From contig CALHWB010000053.1 in the NCBI GenBank assembly GCA_938036835.1, forward strand, positions 124,001 through 188,000: a DNA stretch of 64,000 nt, read 5' to 3'. This DNA is from an uncultured Propionibacterium sp. (lineage in GTDB: Bacteria > Actinomycetota > Actinomycetes > Propionibacteriales > Propionibacteriaceae). Position numbers and translations under genes: made by a program. Positions within the stretch are counted from its first letter, which is position 1, and each line of letters starts with the position of its first letter. The notes beneath the pieces are model-generated. The model saw only the letters and a program-made list of their open reading frames with translations, was not told where the DNA came from and did no database searches. Shown in pieces: positions 59,049 through 64,000 of this stretch.

Positions 59049-60038
59049 ATGACCGATCCCGTCAGCGCAACCGCGTCTTCGATCGACCGGCGCGTCTTCG
59101 TGGCGGCCCCACGCGGCTATTGCGCCGGTGTTGACCGGGCCGTCATCACGGTCGAGAAGGCGCTGGAGAAGTTCGGCGCGCCAGTGTATGTGCGCAAGCA
59201 GATCGTGCACAACAAGCATGTCGTGCGCGCTTTGGAGGCCCAGGGCGCGGTTTTTGTCGATGAACTGGACGAAGTCCCGACCGGCGGACTGGTCATCTTC
59301 TCCGCCCACGGCATCGCCCCCCAGGTGCGCGCCGAGGCGGAACGCCGGGGGCTACGCACCATCGATGCCACCTGCCCGCTGGTCACCAAGGTGCACAACG
59401 AGGCCAAACGGTTCGCCAACCAGAGGCTGCCTATTCTGCTGATCGGCCACGCCGGCCACGAAGAGGTCGCAGGCACCACCGGTGAGGCACCCGACAACAT
59501 CATTCTGATCCAGCATCCCGACGAGGTAGCCGGCATCGATTTGCCCGACGACCAACCGGTCGCCTGGTTGTCCCAGACCACCTTGAGCGTCGACGAGACA
59601 GCCCAGACGGTGGGGTTGCTGCGTGAACGTTTCACCGGCCTGGTCGATCCGCCCTCGGACGACATCTGCTACGCCACCCAGAACCGGCAGGATGCGGTCA
59701 AGCAGATCGCCTCGCATTGCGACCTGGTGATCGTGGTCGGCTCGGCGAACTCGTCCAACTCGGTGCGACTGGTCGAGGTCGCTCTCGAGGCGGGGGCAAA
59801 GGCCGCCTACCGGGTGGACGACGCCGCCGAGTTGCAACCAGCCTGGTTTACCGCCGTCAACCAGGTCGGTGTCACCTCGGGTGCCTCGGTACCGGATTCC
59901 TTGGTCGGCGGGGTATTGGATCGGCTGCAGGAGTTCGGCTATCCGCAGGCCACCGAGGAGCGCCTGGTCAGCGAGTCGCTCAGTTTCTCGCTGCCCACCC
60001 AGGTGCGTGACCTCGACAACCGTGCCCGGCGACGCTGA
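59049..60038 (+). CDS. ispH: 4-hydroxy-3-methylbut-2-enyl diphosphate reductase
   Basis: 329 residues from MTDPVSATASS. The three Fe-S cysteines are in RGYCAGVDRAV, DATCPLVTKVH and DICYATQNRQDA; other motifs are HNKHVV, FSAHGIAP, GHAGHEEV and VGSANSSNS. It makes IPP and DMAPP in the last step of the MEP pathway. Its stop overlaps the xseA start (TGATG). Isoprenoid use is represented nearby by the cis-prenyl transferase at 62330. Confidence 0.96.
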   Translation: MTDPVSATASSIDRRVFVAAPRGYCAGVDRAVITVEKALEKFGAPVYVRKQIVHNKHVVRALEAQGAVFVDELDEVPTGGLVIFSAHGIAPQVRAEAERRGLRTIDATCPLVTKVHNEAKRFANQRLPILLIGHAGHEEVAGTTGEAPDNIILIQHPDEVAGIDLPDDQPVAWLSQTTLSVDETAQTVGLLRERFTGLVDPPSDDICYATQNRQDAVKQIASHCDLVIVVGSANSSNSVRLVEVALEAGAKAAYRVDDAAELQPAWFTAVNQVGVTSGASVPDSLVGGVLDRLQEFGYPQATEERLVSESLSFSLPTQVRDLDNRARRR

Positions 60039-61270
60039 TGCCCGCGGGACCGCCCAGTTCGGCGCGTAACACCCCCGAGACCGCCCAGCCTTTGGGGTTG
60101 GTCATCGACAAGCTGCGCGGCTGGGTGGAACGCTGCGGCTGGGTGTGGGTGAACGCCCAGGTGATCGAGTTACGGCGCCGGGCCAATCCCACCCAGTTCC
60201 TGACGCTGCGCGATGCCAAATCCGAGAACTCCGCCACCGTCACCTGTTCTGCGGCCGTGCTGGACGCGGCCGGTCCACTCACCGAAGGCATGAGCGTCCT
60301 GGCCTGCCTCACCCCGAGGGTCTGGGTCAAAGACACCCGGCTGTCGTTCGAATGCGCCGAATTGCGCATCGCCGGAGCCGGTCGGCTGCTAGCCCAGCTA
60401 GAACAGTTGAAACGCAAACTACAGGCCGAGGGGCTGTTCGATCCGGCGCGTCGCAAGCAGCTGCCGTTTCTACCCCGCGCCATCGGGCTGATCACCGGAG
60501 CCAACAGCGCGGCCGAACGCGATGTGCTGTCGAATATCGCCCGTCGTTGGCCTGGTGCGGAGGTCAGGGTTCGCCACGCCCTGGTTCAGGGGCCGGGGGC
60601 GGCCGCAGATGTGATGACCGGATTGGGCGAACTGGACGCCGATCCGCTCGTCGAGGTGATCGTGATCGCCCGCGGCGGCGGGGCCCTGGAGGATCTGCTG
60701 CCGTTCAGCGACGAGGGTCTCGTCCGTGCCGTGGCAGCCTGCAAGACCCCTGTTGTGAGCGCCATAGGTCACGAACCGGATTCGCCCATTCTGGATTTGG
60801 TGGCGGACCGGCGCGCGTCCACCCCAACCGAAGCCGCCAAGATCGTGGTGCCAGACGCCACCGAGCAGGCCGCTCAACTGCAAATGCTGCTTGGCCGGCT
60901 GCGTCAGGCGATCATCCACAAGCTGCGCACCGAGCAGGCCGAACTCGATCAGCTACGATCGCGGCCGGTGCTGCGCGACCCCACCGGCGGGTTCGGCGCC
61001 CACTACGAATGGTTGGCGCTGACCCGGCACCGCCTGGCCACCGGGATCAAACATCGGCTGGCCGAGGAGGCCAATGCGATCGAGCAGGCGCTGCGCGCGA
61101 TCCGCACGATGTCACCGCGCGCCACCCTGGAACGGGGTTATGCGATCCTCGCCGATGCCGAGGGAAGGTCGGTGACCTCGGTGCATGAGGTGGCACCGGG
61201 CGACCAGTTGCAGGTATACCTGCGCGACGGGCAATTGCCGATCGAAGTTGGCTATCAGGAGGATGCATGA
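60038..61270 (+). CDS. xseA: Exodeoxyribonuclease VII large subunit
   Basis: 410 residues. N-terminal OB-fold (VWVNAQVIELRRRANPTQFLTL), then the catalytic domain: GLITGANSAAERDVLSNI, VIVIARGGGALEDLLPFSDEGLVRAV, VVSAIGHEPDSPILDLVADRRASTPTEAAKIVVPD, with the typical His of GHE. C-terminal LERGYAIL and GDQLQVYLRDG match. It degrades single-stranded DNA with the small subunit encoded next. It overlaps ispH at the start and xseB at the end. Confidence 0.95.
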   Translation: MPAGPPSSARNTPETAQPLGLVIDKLRGWVERCGWVWVNAQVIELRRRANPTQFLTLRDAKSENSATVTCSAAVLDAAGPLTEGMSVLACLTPRVWVKDTRLSFECAELRIAGAGRLLAQLEQLKRKLQAEGLFDPARRKQLPFLPRAIGLITGANSAAERDVLSNIARRWPGAEVRVRHALVQGPGAAADVMTGLGELDADPLVEVIVIARGGGALEDLLPFSDEGLVRAVAACKTPVVSAIGHEPDSPILDLVADRRASTPTEAAKIVVPDATEQAAQLQMLLGRLRQAIIHKLRTEQAELDQLRSRPVLRDPTGGFGAHYEWLALTRHRLATGIKHRLAEEANAIEQALRAIRTMSPRATLERGYAILADAEGRSVTSVHEVAPGDQLQVYLRDGQLPIEVGYQEDA

Positions 61271-61500
61271 GCGACGAACCGACCGAACTGAGCTATGAGC
61301 AGGCCCGCGAGCAACTCCTCGCGGTGGTGAACCGGCTGGAATCCGGTGGCATCGGGCTGGCCGAATCCATGCAGTTGTGGGAGCGCGGCGAACGGTTGGC
61401 CGCCAGCTGTCAGCGTTCCCTGGACGGTGCCCGCGCCAAGGTGGCTGCGGCCTGGGAAGCCGCGCGCAGCGCGGACCAGGACGAGTCGGCCCGGTCATGA
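61267..61500 (+). CDS. xseB: Exodeoxyribonuclease VII small subunit
   Basis: 77 residues, an all-helical partner of XseA: LSYEQAREQLLAVVNRLESGGIGLAESMQLWERGERLAASCQ is the full family motif. The ATG overlaps the xseA stop by four bases, which fits the fixed subunit ratio of the enzyme. Confidence 0.95.
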   Translation: MSDEPTELSYEQAREQLLAVVNRLESGGIGLAESMQLWERGERLAASCQRSLDGARAKVAAAWEAARSADQDESARS

Positions 61501-61538
61501 GCCGCGCCGGGCAGCTGGTCTAGGGTTCGCCCACCTGC

Positions 61539-62243
61539 TCAGAGCACCGCCAGCAGGATAGCCGTCCAATGGCAGAATGCGCCGATGATGGTATGCGCAT
61601 GGAAGATCTCGTGGTAGCCGAACCATGCCGGGTTCGGGTCGGGTCGTTTGCGGGCATAGACCACAGCCCCGACCGAGTAGGCGATACCGCCGACGACCAG
61701 CAAAATCACCACGGCCGGGCCGCCGGTTCGCCAGAAGCTCGGCAGCCAGAACAGCGCCGTCCAGCCCATCACCAGGTAGAGGGCCACATATAGGCGTCGT
61801 GGGGCCCCCAGCCAAAGCGTCCGGAAAGCGACTTCGGCTAGGGCGCAACCCCAGATCAGCGACAGCAGCGCCACCCGCGAAACCCCACCGAGCAGAGCGA
61901 GAGCCAACGGGGTGTAGGTGCCGGCGATGAAGATGGCGATGTTGGAGTGGTCGATGCGCCGCAGCCACTGCTCTAGCCGGCCACTCCAGCGCCCCCGGTG
62001 ATAGACCGCCGAATGGGCGAACAGCATGATCGCAGTCAGCGTCCAGACCGCGCAGCCCAGCCGCAGCAGCGCCCGGTCGGCCAATACCAGGGCGCACAGG
62101 CCGGCGATCAGCACGATCGGGACGGCTCCTAGATGCAGTATGCCGCGCAGTCGCGGCTTGCCGGGACGTTCCCGATTCGTGACGGAACGCTCACGGGTGG
62201 CGTCTGGCTGGCAGTCGGGGGTGGAAAGCAGGTCCACATGCAT
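61539..62243 (-). CDS. Hemolysin III-family (PAQR-like) membrane protein
   Basis: 234 residues from MHVDLLSTPD. Seven hydrophobic spans and the metal motifs of the PAQR/HlyIII family: LFAHSAVYHRG in the early part, RIDHSNIAIFIAGTYTPL in the middle, and GYHEIFHAHTIIGAFCHW near the C-terminus. The name comes from a Bacillus hemolysin; most bacterial members have unknown function in membrane homeostasis. Convergent with xseB. Confidence 0.9.
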   Translation of the reverse strand: MHVDLLSTPDCQPDATRERSVTNRERPGKPRLRGILHLGAVPIVLIAGLCALVLADRALLRLGCAVWTLTAIMLFAHSAVYHRGRWSGRLEQWLRRIDHSNIAIFIAGTYTPLALALLGGVSRVALLSLIWGCALAEVAFRTLWLGAPRRLYVALYLVMGWTALFWLPSFWRTGGPAVVILLVVGGIAYSVGAVVYARKRPDPNPAWFGYHEIFHAHTIIGAFCHWTAILLAVL

Positions 62244-62329
62244 AGAACCTACGCTACCGTAGGTTCCGGCGGAATCGGAGTCCGGTCCCAATCGCCGGCA
62301 GGCCCGGCCGATCTCGCTACGCTTTCGTC

Positions 62330-63163
62330 ATGGCCAACAAGGTGATGAACACGGTAGAGGATACCGTGACGCTCATCCTCGATCGCGCGCCTCGCCGACT
62401 GGCCGGGGTCTGCTACCGGTTCTACGAGAACCGGCTGCGCAGCAATTTCACACCGGCCTCGCTGCCTGGGCATATCGCGGTATTGGCGGACGGCAATCGG
62501 CGCTGGGCCAGGCTGAACGCTCCCGGCCGGCCGCTGGAGTATGGCTATCGGGCCGGTGCCGACAAGCTGAAACAGTTCGTCGAGTGGTGCGCGGAGGTCG
62601 ATATCGGCATCGTCACATTGTGGGTGCTGTCCACCGACAATCTGCGCCGTTCGCAAAGCGACGAGTTGCTGCCGTTGCTACGCGTGATCGTCGATCTGGT
62701 CACCGATCTGGCTGCCACGAGCCGTTACCGCGTCATGGTGGTCGGCGATCTGGCCTTGCTGCCCGATGCGACCGCGAGCAGACTGGCTGCCGCCGAACGC
62801 GGTACCGCCGGCAATGCGGGGATGCACATCAATGTGGCGGTCAGCTATGGGGGCCGCCATGAGTTGCGGGACGCCGTCCGCGAGTTGCTGGCCGAGGAAG
62901 CCAGCAAGGGCACCAGTTTGACGGAGCTGGCGAAGACCCTGGAGATCGATCAGATTTCCGACCATCTGTACACCCGCGGGCAACCCGACCCGGACCTCAT
63001 CATCCGAACCTCGGGAGAGCAACGGCTCAGCGGTTTCCTGATGTGGCAGTCCGCGCACAGCGAATTCTATTTCTGCGAGGCATTGTGGCCCGATTTCCGC
63101 AAGGTGGATTTCTACCGGGCGCTGCGCTCCTTCGGGGATCGGGAACGCCGGTTCGGTAGGTGA
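62330..63163 (+). CDS. Cis-prenyl transferase (isoprenyl diphosphate synthase, UppS family)
   Basis: 277 residues. The diphosphate-binding motif reads HIAVLADGNRRWARL (MDGNxRWA in most relatives), with YGYRAGADKLKQFVEWC, LWVLSTDNLRRS and the substrate block LIIRTSGEQRLSGFLMWQSAHSEFYFCEALWPDF. A 45-residue N-terminal extension resembles the short-chain Z-FPP synthase of Mycobacterium (Rv1086) as well as long-chain enzymes, so product length is uncertain. Actinobacteria usually carry two paralogues. Divergent from the HlyIII-like gene. Confidence 0.92.
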   Translation: MANKVMNTVEDTVTLILDRAPRRLAGVCYRFYENRLRSNFTPASLPGHIAVLADGNRRWARLNAPGRPLEYGYRAGADKLKQFVEWCAEVDIGIVTLWVLSTDNLRRSQSDELLPLLRVIVDLVTDLAATSRYRVMVVGDLALLPDATASRLAAAERGTAGNAGMHINVAVSYGGRHELRDAVRELLAEEASKGTSLTELAKTLEIDQISDHLYTRGQPDPDLIIRTSGEQRLSGFLMWQSAHSEFYFCEALWPDFRKVDFYRALRSFGDRERRFGR

Positions 63164-63398
63164 CGGCCGCCGTTGGCGGTGCATCAGCACGATGCTGCCC
63201 CAGGGGGCCAATCGTCGGCGTGTTGACGCAGGTAGGGGCTGGTGGCGACGGCCAGGCGGTTCGGCATGCGGCCGAGGCTACGGTCTGGGCGTGGATCGCG
63301 TCCAAACAGCACAGCGCCCCGCTTGTCGATAGCCCGTCGCCGGTATCGGGCCGGCATTCTGGGGCTGTCCGCGACGATTCGGGTAGTAAAGGGCGGTA

Positions 63399-63947
63399 TC
63401 AGATCAGCCGGAAGACCCGCAGTCGCGGGCCGGCATCGGGGGTTTCAGCCCGGTGGTCGAGCCGGTCGATGCAGATCGCACCGCTCCGGGCGGCCACCGC
63501 CAGGGAGGATGCGTTGGCTCGATCGATTCGCAGGATGAACTCTTGTAGCCCGATCAGCCGACCCCAATCGGCGAGCAGCCCCACCGCCGTGGTCGCCACC
63601 CGCTGCCCGCGTCCCCAGGGGGCGACCCAATAGCCGATCTCGGCCTGCCGGGCGGGCGCATCGATCGCAACGAATGAGATGGCCCCCAGCATTCGATCGT
63701 CCGAATCGCAGATGGCGTAGTTTACGCCCTGTCGCTCGGCGAACAGCCGCGCGCCGGCGGCGATGAATTCCTGGGCGTGCACGAGCAGATAGGGTCGCGG
63801 CACCGTGGTGAAATGTTGAATGTCCGGATCCTGACAGGCCAGGCGTACCGCTGGAACGTCTCCGGTATGCCATGGGCGCAGCACCATGGAGCCAGCGGTG
63901 AGGGTGGGCTGCTCGGGGGGCCAGGCTAGCGTCATGGGCGGCAGCAT
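63399..63947 (-). CDS. GNAT acetyltransferase, RimJ/RimL-like
   Basis: About 182 residues (ATG at 63947; 63935 also possible). MVLRPWHTGDVPAV is the N-terminal strand, LGAISFVAIDAPARQAEIGYWVAPWGRGQRVATTAVGLLADWG the central strand and acetyl-CoA loop, and RIDRANASSLAVAARSGA the Asn-containing helix of the RimL type. It may acetylate protein N-termini or a small amine. The 235 bases between it and the prenyl transferase are empty except for a short GC-rich stem near 63167. Confidence 0.85.
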   Translation of the reverse strand: MLPPMTLAWPPEQPTLTAGSMVLRPWHTGDVPAVRLACQDPDIQHFTTVPRPYLLVHAQEFIAAGARLFAERQGVNYAICDSDDRMLGAISFVAIDAPARQAEIGYWVAPWGRGQRVATTAVGLLADWGRLIGLQEFILRIDRANASSLAVAARSGAICIDRLDHRAETPDAGPRLRVFRLI

Positions 63948-64000
63948 ACCGGCAACCGCCTAAGACCGCACCCAATTAAGGTGGCTGAAACCTTAGACCA

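Noticed and set aside
1..64000. CRISPR array, tRNA, rRNA, IS element or prophage
   Set aside because: No regularly spaced repeats, no tRNA-like cloverleaf, and no transposase, integrase or phage structural gene was recognised by eye on either strand.

Overview
The window is chromosomal DNA from a high-GC actinobacterium. The housekeeping genes, the heavy use of GTG starts and the G+C content (about 65% in rows counted by hand) fit Propionibacteriaceae or a relative, but the genus is an inference. Two host-like flanks enclose an insertion-like block at about 26.3-48.2 kb whose G+C is visibly lower (about 52% in a sampled row).

Left flank (1-26 kb). It holds a sugar locus (GT2 glycosyltransferase, GH3 glycosidase, GntR/FCD regulator, mannonate dehydratase, GH76-like mannanase), a P-loop nucleoside kinase-like protein, an ArsR regulator overlapping a CDF metal exporter, a PaiB-like protein, an SDR, a membrane-anchored CAP-domain protein, a dicarboxylate/amino-acid symporter next to a D-cysteine desulfhydrase, and bifunctional PutA followed by a 17-bp hairpin. 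Smaller genes follow: ABM monooxygenase, a broken PtpB-like phosphatase, DUF488, an alpha/beta hydrolase, a ClbS/DUF1706 protein, an LCM-type methyltransferase behind a DtxR/IdeR-like palindrome, a rhodanese and an MFS carrier.

Central block (26.3-48.2 kb). Twenty genes, all on the minus strand and mostly overlapping or a few bases apart, form one apparent operon. Its only visible promoter region carries a 19-bp DtxR/IdeR-like iron box (16/19 match) directly upstream of an Sfp-type phosphopantetheinyl transferase. In order of transcription: PPTase, GNAT, SDR, a thioesterase with a Cys nucleophile, a Ser thioesterase, a KASIII-like enzyme whose catalytic His is Ser, an AMP ligase, a carrier protein, an EntE/DhbE-like aryl-AMP ligase, a stand-alone degenerate cyclization domain, a carrier protein, a Cy-A-PCP NRPS with a cysteine-like pocket, a seryl-tRNA-synthetase-like amino acid:carrier ligase, a PP-loop enzyme of the N-acetyl-sugar amidotransferase type, a third carrier, two ABC half-transporters of the YbtPQ/IrtAB type, and a complete ECF importer (S, T, fused A-A). 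The simplest reading is an iron-regulated thiazoline-type metallophore with its own uptake system, laid out like yersiniabactin/equibactin loci but with unusual loading and tailoring enzymes that could add an extra amino acid and perhaps a thioamide or amide. The product is not predictable from sequence alone.

Right flank (48.2-64 kb). First comes a surface/accessory part: a GH16 lipoprotein, an LPXTG pilin with a short, probably truncated partner, an AAA ATPase behind twin palindromes, and an orphan Phd-like antitoxin. Core genes follow: ychF, a DUF4190 protein, an M18 aminopeptidase, rmuC, ispH-xseA-xseB, a hemolysin III-family protein, a cis-prenyl transferase and a GNAT. No tRNA, rRNA, CRISPR array, transposase, integrase or sortase was recognised.
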